Of a DNA stretch of 64,000 nucleotides, positions 54,285 to 64,000 are shown piece after piece (positions within the stretch are counted from its first letter, which is position 1; every line of letters starts with the position of its first letter). The translations under genes and the position numbers were made by a program. Below the pieces are notes generated by a model. That model worked only from the letters and a program-made list of their open reading frames with translations. It searched no databases and had not been told where the DNA came from. Source of the DNA: Diatrype stigma (taxonomy: Eukaryota > Ascomycota > Sordariomycetes > Xylariales > Diatrypaceae); contig JAKJXP020000055.1 of assembly GCA_022225965.2 (NCBI GenBank), positions 186,001-250,000 on the forward strand, given 5' to 3'.

Positions 54285-56840
54285 ATGTCTTCTCAGATTG
54301 TTCGCGATAACCAGCTATACGTAGCCGTTGATAACCCTGACGGCCTCGTTGAAGCTCGCGTTCAAGTGGCCGTTAATGACATCCTCAACGGCCGGTTCCC
54401 ATCGGCGGCAGCGGCCGCTCGCAATGCGAATGCACCATACCGACGAGTGCTTAATCGTGCTCGTGGGCATCATCCCAGAAGCAGCAACGGTGGTAGGCCG
54501 TTGTTGGGTGACGTTCAGGACCTGGCGCTTCGTGCTTATATGCATCGTCAGATATTGAGCGGCCATCACGTTACGAGTGCCATCGTTTGGCGGGCTGTGA
54601 ATAGCATCCTCGGTTACGAGAACCAGGAACAAGGAGAGATCTACGTTAATCGTCGGTGGGCACGTCGTTTCCTTCAGATCAATCCCCATTTCCGTCGGGT
54701 CAGGGCACAGCCGAAATCCATGCTTCGAAGGTTGGCTGCTCGCCGCGCTGAATTAGAGAACTGGTTCGATCAATACCAGCGCTGCAAAGCAGAGAACGGT
54801 ATCCAGCCCGAATGCGAGTGGAACGCGGACGAGGGCAATTTTCGAATCGGCTGTATGAACAACACTTGGGTATGGACGTATTCGGATGTGGCTGAACCCG
54901 AACTGCCGGATCCTAATACACGAGAGCCGGCCACTGTAATCGAAAGCGTATCAGCTTCAGGCGCTACTATATCACCATTCATCATCTTGAAGGGGGTCAA
55001 TATACCTTTGAGATGGATCACGAACTCTCTCGACGATGATGCTACACTCACCATGAGTGATAATGGCTGGACCGACGATATGATCGCATTGGAGTGGCTG
55101 GAGCACTTCAATAGGCTTACACGCGTTGAAGACCCTCAAACCAAGAGGTTATTGCTTCTGGATAACCATGGTAGTCATCTCACGAGGGCATTCGAGAACC
55201 GTTGCAGAGAATTCGGCATCATTGTGTTCCCCTTGCCGGCGCATTTTACACACAAAATGCAACCCATGGATGTAGGCATCTATGCCTTCCTGAAGAAGCA
55301 TCAGCAATTATCACATCTCAATGGTATCTATCAGGGCGCCTACTCGTATAATCGGGATGACTTCCTTGACGGCTACCGCATGGTTCGATCTCGAGCCATG
55401 AAGCCGCATACGATTCGCCAGGCGTGGAAGAATTGCGGCTTACACCCTTTCAACCCTAATGTTATCTTGAGTAAGTTGCCAGATCCTGTCTCATCGATTC
55501 CCGCCGACGTGCCTCTGCAAACCCGCCCGGGGCATGTGTTTAGTATGGGAGATGGGGACGATGCTTGGGGTACCGAAGAGTGGGAGAGCTCTTCCGATGA
55601 GGAGGGCGATGGAGAAAGTTCGCCTACATCATCGTTCATGGAAAACCACAGTACTGGCGTCCACGATATTGAACGCCGTTCGATTATTGAGCTTGGATCG
55701 TCATCACCAGTATCACAAACCCCAGGAACGCCGTCGCCGGTGGAGGGAACTACCATTGATCTCACCAGATCCTCTCCGCCCTCCACCCCTACCCCTCGCC
55801 GGAACTGGCCCGAAGCTACCACACCCCCTATGGATGTACGGGTAATGGGTGAATATTCACAGTACGTTCGGTATCGTCTAGAGACCTCCACGTTATCCGG
55901 ATTGCCAATCACTCCGACGGTAAACAGGGTGCAGGCCAAGTACGACAAGACGGCTCGAGCCATGGCTATCAACAGCAGCACCGCCTCTGATGAGCTTCAG
56001 CGGTTGCGTGAAAGTTTGATGAGAAGACAAGAGCGGTCAACTTTGAATACGCTTGTTGGGAGGACTGGTCCGATCAGGGTTGGGGACGCTCGCCTTCGAG
56101 AGGCAAACGTTGAAACTCGGCGGCAGGCCAGGGTTGAAGAACAGACTGTTCGAGTAGGGAGGCATCAGGATAACGCGGATCGATCGTCGCTTAGGGCATG
56201 GCTCGCTCGCATTCGATCTAACGTTCTGAAGAAGAATGCCAAGGTTCCTGTTTCGTTCGAATGGCCTGGACACGCTGAAGGTATTACGATTCAGAGTACT
56301 GATGACAAGGGTCGGCATGTCGAAGAGGTTGTCCAGGGCGAGATCCAAAATCGATATGAAGATCTTCGCCCTTCTCCGCATGGTGGTGTAAGACTTCATG
56401 CCTTGTGGAGTGTCCAACGGGAATTGCGGCAGCGGCTTGCCGACGACGATAGCGTTTCTCGAGCTTGGAAGGTTGAACTTGACGACTTGGCCGCTCGCCA
56501 CGGCTTAACTGTATGGGGGTTCCGACGTGATTGTCAATTGTTCGAATCTTTCAGGGAGACCTTCGAGGAACCGTTCCAGAATCCGAGCTTAGTAGCGATG
56601 CCCCTGGACCACTTCGATTTAGGCAGAATCATGGGGGTGGTACAGGCTGCGAACACGGCACAATACAGACTTGCTGAGGGCCGCCGGACGAGAAGAGCCC
56701 AAGCAGCTTCGCAAGCAGCTTCGCAGCCAGCTTCACAAGCCATGGAGATGGATTCGCAAGTGGTTGAACTCGGGGATTATAGTGAGGATGAAGTCGAAGA
56801 TTCCACAATTGTGGCCACTGGTGATGGTGAGCAAGACTGA
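54285..56840 (+). CDS. Pogo/Fot1-type DDE transposase with long C-terminal extension
   Basis: One exon of 851 aa from MSSQIVRDN (an in-frame Met at 54261 would add eight residues). An N-terminal helix-turn-helix region (about residues 20-130: a psq-like segment, GRPLLGDVQDLALRAYM, then VNRRWARRFLQINP) matches the CENP-B-type DNA-binding domains of this family. The catalytic triad is Asp182 (NADEGNF), Asp293 (LLLLDNHGSH) and Asp329 (THKMQPMDVGIYAFLK), with 35 residues between the last two. A WKNCGLHPFNP motif ends the core near residue 395. About 440 further residues follow: Ser/Thr/Pro-rich and acidic sequence, then a folded-looking region (residues 690-800) and an acidic tail. The hydrophobic-then-Ser/acidic strings SIIELGSSSP and TIDLTRSSP resemble SUMO-interacting motifs. 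The core looks functional; the extension is unlike short Fot1 transposases. Confidence 0.94.
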   Translation: MSSQIVRDNQLYVAVDNPDGLVEARVQVAVNDILNGRFPSAAAAARNANAPYRRVLNRARGHHPRSSNGGRPLLGDVQDLALRAYMHRQILSGHHVTSAIVWRAVNSILGYENQEQGEIYVNRRWARRFLQINPHFRRVRAQPKSMLRRLAARRAELENWFDQYQRCKAENGIQPECEWNADEGNFRIGCMNNTWVWTYSDVAEPELPDPNTREPATVIESVSASGATISPFIILKGVNIPLRWITNSLDDDATLTMSDNGWTDDMIALEWLEHFNRLTRVEDPQTKRLLLLDNHGSHLTRAFENRCREFGIIVFPLPAHFTHKMQPMDVGIYAFLKKHQQLSHLNGIYQGAYSYNRDDFLDGYRMVRSRAMKPHTIRQAWKNCGLHPFNPNVILSKLPDPVSSIPADVPLQTRPGHVFSMGDGDDAWGTEEWESSSDEEGDGESSPTSSFMENHSTGVHDIERRSIIELGSSSPVSQTPGTPSPVEGTTIDLTRSSPPSTPTPRRNWPEATTPPMDVRVMGEYSQYVRYRLETSTLSGLPITPTVNRVQAKYDKTARAMAINSSTASDELQRLRESLMRRQERSTLNTLVGRTGPIRVGDARLREANVETRRQARVEEQTVRVGRHQDNADRSSLRAWLARIRSNVLKKNAKVPVSFEWPGHAEGITIQSTDDKGRHVEEVVQGEIQNRYEDLRPSPHGGVRLHALWSVQRELRQRLADDDSVSRAWKVELDDLAARHGLTVWGFRRDCQLFESFRETFEEPFQNPSLVAMPLDHFDLGRIMGVVQAANTAQYRLAEGRRTRRAQAASQAASQPASQAMEMDSQVVELGDYSEDEVEDSTIVATGDGEQD

Positions 56841-57875
56841 ATCGTTGACTGATGGACTTCTCCGCCATGCCGCTCCATTCACCCGCGGGTGGTGGAAGGG
56901 ACTTCTTGGTCTTACGTGCCTGCAACTACAGTGCTTGCGAGACCATCGTGGACTTGTTTCGGTCGTTTCGGTTGGGTATGGCGTTCAAACATAATAACTA
57001 GACTGTAACTAGAATGAATTAGATTGTTTCTGATACTAGATCTTCCGGGAAAGTTTGATCCTGATTATACCAACAATGAAATTGATGAATCCGAAGCCTG
57101 GATAACGAGGAATCGAAAAGTAGCGTTGTTGTTGTTGTTGCAGTGACTGACGTAGCAGCGGATAAAGTGAAAAGAAAGTGGTTATGCTGATCATCCTAAT
57201 TTAGGTGGGAGGTGGGTATAAAGGTGTGGAGTTTTAGAAGCCGGGGGGTTATTTGGGCCAATAGGCGTGCTATAACACGCTTATCTAGCCTATCAATAAT
57301 GGCCCATTATTAACTAAGTGTGCTATAGCACGCTTATTTAACTAGGCAGGCTGGCAGGCTGGCAGGCTGGTCAGCTAAATAAGCTGGAAGAGTGCTATAG
57401 CACGCCTATCTAAGTAGGCGGATGAACTGGCTGACAGATAGGGGGGGCGGTTAGCTGGATAAGCGTGCTGTAGCACACTTAGGCACCTGGGCGGGCAGAC
57501 TGGGAAAGGGGGGGGGGGGGTCTGGAGGTTAAGTTATATAAGTGTGCTATAGCACGCCTACGGAACTGGACGGGCAGATCTAGAAAGGGGAAGTTATATA
57601 TAAGTGTGCTGTAGCACACCTATGCAACTGGGCGGGCAGACGAAAGGAAGGATAAGTTGTATATAGGTGTGCTGTAGCACACCTAATAAGTAATTCCGTA
57701 TTTAGGCTACAGTTAAAAAACGTCCAGCTGCTTATCCGGCCGCTTTCATTCCTCCCTTTTACTCCAAGGAACCGCAACAGCAGCAGAAACAACAACAGCA
57801 GCAGAAACAACAACAGCAACAGAAACAACAACCGCCGCCGTCACCGCCGCCGCCGTCACCACCGCCGCCGTCACC
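56841..57875 (+). other. Spacer between the two transposon genes
   Basis: Contains the 3' flank of the transposase, three GGCAGGCT units (about 57351-57374), the seven-palindrome array and a CAGCAGAAACAACAA-rich leader just before the second gene. No third gene is recognised on the plus strand. Confidence 0.7.
57265..57682 (+). repeat. Seven-copy palindrome array, core GTGCTRTAGCAC
   Basis: Core copies lie at 57267-57278, 57320-57331, 57392-57403, 57465-57476, 57544-57555, 57606-57617 and 57669-57680. Three are the perfect palindrome GTGCTATAGCAC, three have a G centre (GTGCTGTAGCAC), and one has a single change (GTGCTATAACAC). Start-to-start spacing is 53, 72, 73, 79, 62 and 63 bp. Flanks of the last copies share GGGCGGGCAGA and AAGTTATATA, so the array also grew by tandem duplication. 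It ends about 190 bp before the start of the second gene. Confidence 0.95.
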
Positions 57876-58893
57876 ATGTCGTCTTCTGTTGTTTCTTCGG
57901 GCCCTCCGGACCCATACGAGATCCCGGATTCCCCCCCCTCCCGGAAAAGAAAGTCGGCCGCAAGGCCCAAGCCCCGTCGCCGCCCGGATTCCGAAGGTAT
58001 GTAATTTGCTGTGAATCTGCCCCTATCGTACGTATACTGATAATATGTAGCTCTTTCGACAGCATAGGAAGCTGTCAAAGCAGCTTACGAGAGTGTCCGC
58101 CGGCGGTATACTACAAGGCCAACTGCGCCATCCCTAGCTCCTTTGCTGGACCTTCCGGTCCGACGATTGCTTCGCTATAGGCCTGCCCGAGTTGCGGGGG
58201 AGTTCAATCTCCCCCTTGTTGCTTCAAGCAGCAATCGCAACGTTCGGGCGGCTTTGCTGCAGGTGTCCGGTGCTGCCATGCAGCAAAAGTGCAGCCGTTG
58301 CGCCGAGGGGAAGAACCTTTGGGATGAATGCGTTGCGGGTGTAGACGGAAGTTGTGCTGGCTGCCTATATAATGGGCAGAATAAGTTCTGCCATCGTGAG
58401 TATATTGTTCTGAAATCTGAAGCTTCTTATTAATGAGATACTAGCTGTTGGCCACGCTCCAGTGCCAGTTCTCGCCCCGGCCGAAGCTCCAGCGCTGGAT
58501 GCCGTCGTTCCTGTTCCGGGCCCAGGTGCTCTCGTATCCGGCGGCCCTCCATTTGCTGGTATTTAACCTACCAAGATAATACCGCAAGAACACTGCTAAT
58601 ACGTATGTATAGATTTGCGAGACGAGTATCGAACGATGACAAGAGAGCAGCTGGAGGAGGCCGATAGAGAGATACGCGGGCGCCTACGGGCGATAAACGA
58701 GGTACGGGACGAGATGATCGCGGCGAGCTTGCGTAGCTTTGCTAGCTTTGCTCCAGACCCTGTTGAAGAAAGGGTTCACGAAGATGTCGACTTCGTGATG
58801 AGAAACGCGCTGGAGTTTATTTATCCCGGCGAAATCGCGCCTCGGGAGTTGAAGAAAACGCTTGATAGATGTGCTTATTATTCTAGCTTTTGA
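57876..58893 (+). CDS. Transposon-borne Cys-rich protein, DUF3716-like
   Basis: Four exons, 57876-57996, 58072-58395, 58445-58558 and 58613-58893, give 279 aa. The N-terminus is MSSSVVSSGPPDPYEIPDSP followed by a basic patch (SRKRKSAARPKPRRR), likely nuclear-targeting. The centre has CSRC, EC, SCAGC and FCHR within about 36 residues, a possible zinc site; this arrangement recalls the fungal DUF3716 family. A Pro/Ala/Val-rich linker leads to a charged C-terminal helical region (REQLEEADREIRGRLRAINE). The gene sits inside the terminal repeats in the same orientation as the transposase and downstream of the palindrome array. The first intron needs an AAG acceptor at 58069-58071; CAG and TAG alternatives run into stops. 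Function unknown. Confidence 0.7.
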
Positions 58894-59058
58894 ATATAAC
58901 TTCAAGGGGGGTTGCTGTGGGTAATTTGCTTATTGGCACAATTGCAATTATCACTTACTTTCAGAGGTCTCCAGTAATTGGCATAAACGATAATATTATT
59001 CAAAGGATATATACATCCGACCACCATACAAATTGTATGGCGTTAGGAAGTATATACG

Positions 59059-59138
59059 CTAGTACAATTACATGTCCAATGTAGGACTTGGCGACCGGAG
59101 TGAGCGTTAGCGAATGGGCCGATATTAGGCGGAGTGAG
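59059..59138 (-). repeat. Right terminal inverted repeat, 80 bp
   Basis: Exact inverted copy of the left end, followed directly by the TA duplication at 59139-59140. Confidence 0.98.
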
Positions 59139-60386
59139 TATTAGTACCAGGTAGGTAGGTATGTAGGTAGGTGACCGCAGAGGCTCCGTTTACCTATCGC
59201 CTACCGCCTACCTCACGGTGCTCCGTAACTATCCGTACGCAATTGCTTAGAGCTTGTAAGTCGACACACCTATCGGACTCGCCTACCAATGCTGCTGGTA
59301 TGACCTAAGGATACCTGCTAACTACTAGGTAGGTACTAGGTAGGTATGACGGGTTATCAGTGCTATGTCCCGGGTGTCTTCTGGCGGGGTAACAGGAGAC
59401 CGGGTCATCGGGAGAGTTGGGAGTCGATGCCGAACGAACGTATGGTACGCTAACCTGATTAGGGGAGGCACGTGCAATCGAGGCATTATGATTCGACAAC
59501 GCGCGCAGAACTTGCGATATGCGAGAACTTATGACCTCAAAGGACATGGCATGAGGGCTGGTTGGCGACATACAAGTTCGCACTTGGGTATAAAGTTCTG
59601 TCAGTAAGTGACGTAAGGTTTGGTAAAATCTTATTCGGTACCATCTTATTCCTGTCCCGACTTGCAATGAAGATGCGGTAATACAAAGGGCAAGGTTTAT
59701 TATCTACTTAGAGTTATGCAACCATCATTTGTGTCCCGCTTCGTTTTCCCCGCATAAACCGCTATATTCGGGCCCCCCTCTCAAGCTTGATCCCAGTACC
59801 TAACGCCTTATATATTCTTCTATTCTTCTAATAGGAACCTGCTGTGGACTCTAGGTAACACAAATCTGAAGCTACTGGATGTGGTTACCGGTATCAAGGT
59901 AACGGGACGGAAGCATAGCACAAGTCCCAACGTAGCACCCCCCCAATGATTATCATTCAGCGGCCAAGAATATCAGTCGCCAATGGAGCATCTGTTGCAA
60001 GCAACCACATAATCATCATAGCTGGTGGATGGGACTGCGAACCATTTATTTATTTTTTATTCGTTTATAGTCACACCTTTGCTCGGTCGTGTCCTACCTA
60101 TATCCTCTGTCTTTTCGCTGGCGGAATGCCATCATAGGGGCATTCATTATCCACGTACCAAAAGGGTGTCAAAATTCCCTGAATAAATCCCAATAATATA
60201 CACACAACAAGTTATGTCCTCTGCCACCTCAACGCAGATACGATGACGCAAAATATACACACGAATATCCCCTGGGGGGTGGGGTTGGAACGATGCGCCT
60301 AGACCGTTATATTGACTTCTTCAAGATACCATCCTGTCTATATGCCCCGTTCCGGATTGCTCCTTTGATGCTAGTACCAAGAAGGA
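59139..60386. other. Right flank of the transposon to the ferric reductase 3' end
   Basis: Begins with AGGTAGGTATG repeats, which resemble the sequence left of the element. Open frames at 59305-59667 on both strands lack domains. No gene supported. Confidence 0.5.
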
Positions 60387-62290
60387 TTACTGTAACGTGT
60401 TAGTTGCCACTGTAAAATAGGTAGTGTAGGGGGTAGAAGACAGGGGAATATTCAATGCTTACCCAACTGAAAGCTTCGTCGATGAAGTCGATGCTTTGGT
60501 AGTCTTGTCTGCGCCGCACAGCGAGGCGAACCTCATCGCTGAGAGCGCCAGGACCGCAGACGGTAACTCCCATCGCGCCGACCTGCTGCTCCGTCTCCAT
60601 CGCCAGGAGCGTCTCGATGTTGGGTCGACCGGGGAACATCTGGACGGTGGCCGAGGGGCTGTGAATCTCCTTGGTCGATCTCGGTCGACTGACGAAAAGC
60701 ATGATCCTAAGTACTTCTCTACGTCGGTCCATCGCCAAGATCTCCGTCATCCACGGCCGGATCCACTCCAGGTGCTCGGGGCTCTGGATGATCCAAACCA
60801 GGACGATCTTGCGGGCGGCCACAGTGCCGTTCGCATAGCCAGCTACGAGATCTCGAACGTGTGGCACAGCATGCGTGATGCCCACTCCACCTGCGAAGAG
60901 CATAACGCTGCCATACGAGTGCAGCGAGTGCTCGCCTCCATATGGCCCCTCAACCCAGCAGGTTGTCGTGATTCGCCCGTCGTAGCTAGCTGCAGCTTTC
61001 TGGTAAAGCGAGTTGGTCATACCAGTCCGTGCTCGGATGATGAAAGACATCGAGGTCTTGCGCATGGCTAGCACGTCTTGTCGGTTCATGGCGATCTTGT
61101 CCGTAGTAGGGGCTTCCGCCTCGGTACTCCAGGCTAGGGAGAAGGGATGGGATTGCCAAAAGCTGACGGTTGGCAGGTACACGTAGGCGTGCTGGCCTGG
61201 GCGGAAGGTCCAGGGGCGTGCCATGGTCACCGTGAGGCGGATAGCGTTATCCGGGAGGGCTTCGATGATAGTCTTCGTGCCGCCGTTGCCGAAGTTGTGG
61301 TACACCACGCGAGCGAATCGAACGAATCGGTCAAAGGCCCAAAGAGCGGCAACAGGAACCAGCCACTTGAGGACATCGGGTGCAATCCACTTCAAGTGCA
61401 ACCACAGACCGACCAAAGCAGCCAGGGCGAGTAGAATGTGCAGCATCTTGAAAAACTCGTAGTATGCATGCCGGGAGATGCTCGAAGCCTGGAACAGGAT
61501 AATGGTAAAGGCGAAGACGGCCTAAGGTCTGTTAGTCTTACATCTCACTTCTCATCAACCTACATCGACTTACGACTAATCCAACTAGCAGCGCTGGGCT
61601 AGTATAAGACTTCTGCCAGGCAGCGGCCCAGCTACTCTTGGCCGCCGACCCTGCCCAGTACGCGAAGACATGGCAGATAGCCTCGAGGGCCACAATGCGA
61701 CCGAACCACCGGTGCAGCAGGTTGAATGTGTCGAAGGAGATGCCCAGAAGGCTGATCAGAGGGTTGTTCCTCCCAGCCAGGAGAAACAGAGGAATCATGT
61801 TGACGGTGGCCAACGTGCCGCTTCGGTTTCGAAGTTGCTTGGTGGCATCGGTAAAACTCTGTGCGAAAGGAATGTGGATAACACAGAAGGCAACGTTGAG
61901 CGCAAAGTATGCGACGAGGAAAGTGAACTGGAATCTCGTAGGTAGCGTTCCGACGTTCATGGCCTTGCTCAACTGGAATTCTCGGTTGTGACGTTTGCTG
62001 AACAACGGAGCGTAAAGGACATTCTTCTTCAACCACGAGAACTTGGCGGATGGTCTGGCGAAATACCGTTGCGTATCGTTGGTGAGGCACACAGCAGTCC
62101 GCACATACTGAATGATGAGGGTGGTGACACGCCATATGATGACCAGAATCGAGATGCCACCGCCAACAATCATGAGAAAATTAGAGAGGGACTCGTTTTC
62201 CATAGCCGGGGTCCATCCCGTAGCTTGTCCTTCACCGCTGTCCTGACCACCCCCATCTGCGCGTTGCAGAATTGCGTTGAGTGAAGACAT
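60387..62290 (-). CDS. Ferric reductase-like transmembrane protein (FRE family)
   Basis: Exons 62290-61574, 61521-60463 and a last coding exon 60389-60387 that holds only the TAA stop, giving 592 aa. The ferric reductase transmembrane domain carries the haem-binding His pairs (LLHRWFGRIVALEAICHVFAYW and FFKMLHILLALAALVGLWLH). The FAD domain has RPWTFRPGQHAYVYLP and HPFSLAW. The NADPH domain has MLFAGGVGITHAVPHVRDL and VCGPGALSDEVR, and the C-terminus ends DFIDEAFSW. It moves electrons from cytosolic NADPH to extracellular metal ions, usually before iron or copper uptake. Ending at ...FSW followed by stop fits the family; reading through the final intron would add 20 unrelated residues. The first 30 residues are not an obvious signal peptide. 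Confidence 0.92.
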
Positions 62291-64000
62291 AATGGCGACG
62301 ACGACACGGCGATATGCCGAGAGAATACTAAAACGTGGCCGGCAGGTTCGATCGGAGTCTAGATTTGTCTATCTAGACAATGGGACAATGGCCAATAGTT
62401 GGAATAACGGCTCTTGTCTATCGTCAAAGAACGGATCGATTCACAACCAGGACATATAACAAAATAGATAGAACCGAGTAGTTATAAACAGACAGCCGAC
62501 AGAGATCAACTTAGTCAGCGAGGAGAAGAGTATGAGTTAGGTAACGAAGGGAACGGAACAGCCTGCTGCCAAGAGAAACCAAGACTGAAGGGAAGGGTTG
62601 GTGCTTGATGAGTGTTTAGATCTCTCTACAACTCCAGTCAAGGGATGTAGGTTCGAGAAACGAGTCGGCACCGGCGAGGGTGAGATGGTCAGTAGTAATA
62701 TGGCTATTTTCGTAGGCCAGAAGAGGAAATCCCAAGTGGCGCAACTAGCGACAGCCAAATGGGGATGGAGGGGGGCCAGGTTCTCGACTCTGAAGGGAAC
62801 TAGCGAGATGCCTCACGATAAAGTGAAAGTGTTTTAGTACACCCCCAGGGAGGATAACGCGGCGGTTGAAGGGACTGTATGGAGGCGGCGTCCTAAACGA
62901 ATGAAACAGAACGCGTACCCGAATTCGTGAGGAGGTGCGTGGGGTTGAGAGTTGAAAGGAGGGAAGGTGAGGTGGAAAGAGACTCTCAAAAGGGCAGCAT
63001 GTAAGGCAGTTTGTACGAGGAAAAAGGTTCCAGGCAGTTGGATAGCGGACGGGAGCCCCGGTCAGACCGGGCATCGGGGGCATGGGGGCATGCAGTAGGG
63101 GCAGGCGGTTCAGGTACAAGTGCTCCCTAGTCTAGAGCATACTGAGCATACAGGAGCATACATACTTCTCAGACATGGATGGCATGGGCATGAGAGGTAG
63201 CCTCTGGGCCTATGGCATGGGGAGGGTACGGAGGAGGCCCGCTGCATGAGATATAGGGGCTCCGCTTAATAGTGAGCGTCACCCTATTACGTAGCTTTTC
63301 TCCAATACACGCCCTCCCAGCCCTCATTTACTGCGTACTATACGTAGTACATAGTAGTAGTAGGTAGCCGGTTCGAAAGATCGCATTGGTTGATCAGCTA
63401 CTATGGGACCTATGGTATACGCATTGCAGGTCTCTTCTTTTTTTTTTTTTTTTGCTTCTTCCAAGAATGGGGAAGCACTGACTTGCATACCGACCTCTAT
63501 AAACACAAAGCGATATTCAAAAGATGCTCATTACTCAACTCTGCACAGATATAGTCGTTAGAGTCAAAAGAACAATTAGTCATTTGTATCCTACACGATA
63601 CTCAAGATTCTAGCATTTCAGCATGCTTTGTTAAACGATTGTGAAACCAAAAGATACCTGCATACAATTGCACAATGGGTTTGTGGTCGCAGTTCTTTTT
63701 CTTCAACCATTGGCTGCAATGCAACAGCATACTCCCTGGAGGTCCAGGGCTTGGTGCAGACCTGGAATGCCATTAAGCTGAATGTGGCCCGCCATCGCGG
63801 ATCATCCCTGATAGACCGGCAGTAAATCGGTCGTTCTTGGTTGTGATTCGTGGGTTTTCTTGTTCTCACTACTGAGATTCGTCGCTTCCACTCGATATAC
63901 TACATGTAGTACAGTATGTACTTGAGTACTGACCAATTTGTGATAACCACCCGTGTTGAGTTCTAACGATGAGATCCAGTGTTTGTTTTGCCAAGCGCTT
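62291..64000. other. Upstream region of the ferric reductase to the right edge
   Basis: 1.7 kb with no recognised gene. It includes GGCATGGGGGCATG-type repeats near 63075-63230, a T tract at about 63437-63453 and AGTAGTAGTAGG units near 63352. The frame at 63618-63869 has no domain. I found no iron-response GATA cluster that I could support. Confidence 0.5.

Larger units (their letters stand above)
53620..59138 (+). mobile_element. Complete pogo/Fot1-class DNA transposon (5.5 kb, two genes)
   Basis: The element is bounded by perfect 80-bp inverted repeats and a TA duplication (53618-53619 and 59139-59140). TA targeting and a DD35D-type transposase place it in the Tc1/mariner superfamily, pogo/Fot1 branch. 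Its length, 5519 bp, is well above the roughly 2 kb of Fot1 itself. Contents in order: left repeat; a 585-bp 5' region with a short direct repeat; the transposase gene (54285-56840); a 1-kb spacer with seven palindromes; a spliced Cys-rich protein gene (57876-58893); right repeat. Both genes are open and the ends are identical, so it looks young and possibly autonomous. No heavy RIP-type decay is visible in it. Confidence 0.95.

Noticed and set aside
57265..57682. CRISPR-like array
   Set aside because: The repeats are 12-16-bp palindromes at uneven spacing in a eukaryotic transposon, with related spacers and no cas genes.

Overview
This window looks like nuclear DNA of a filamentous ascomycete, most likely a Sordariomycete. 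Genes carry short spliceosomal introns (about 48-440 bp, mostly GTRNGT...YAG). Coding exons are GC-rich. Intergenic DNA is long, AT-richer and full of AGGTA/TACCTA microsatellites. The gene set is typical of that group. I reconstructed 45 introns by joining exons that keep conserved protein families in frame.

Layout, left to right: a sugar/inositol-type MFS transporter cut by the left edge (-); an aldehyde dehydrogenase (-); the ISW2-complex subunit Itc1 (-); the ALG8 glucosyltransferase (-); an L-type lectin cargo receptor (+); an aminopeptidase P (-); a Zn2Cys6 regulator resembling yeast Asg1 (-); a 6-kb gene-poor stretch; COP9 signalosome subunit 1 (+) converging on splicing factor Prp18 (-); SAP18 (+); an intron-containing tRNA-Gly(GCC) (+); a small stress-responsive A/B-barrel protein (+); a zinc alcohol dehydrogenase (+) almost touching tRNA-splicing endonuclease subunit Sen15 (-); a DUF2985-type membrane protein (+); an SLC35F6-type transporter (+); a Yippee protein (-); a complete DNA transposon; and a ferric reductase (-).

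Most genes are single-copy housekeeping genes with no operon-like logic. Some neighbours share a theme. ALG8 and the L-type lectin both serve N-glycoproteins in the ER and face away from each other across 1.7 kb. Itc1 and SAP18 both belong to chromatin complexes. Sen15 lies 6 kb from a tRNA gene that needs splicing.

The most unusual object is the transposon at 53620-59138. It is a pogo/Fot1-class element with perfect 80-bp terminal inverted repeats, a TA target duplication and an intact long DDD transposase. It also carries a second, spliced gene for a Cys-rich protein, and an array of seven palindromes (core GTGCTRTAGCAC) between the two genes. Identical termini and open genes argue for recent mobility.
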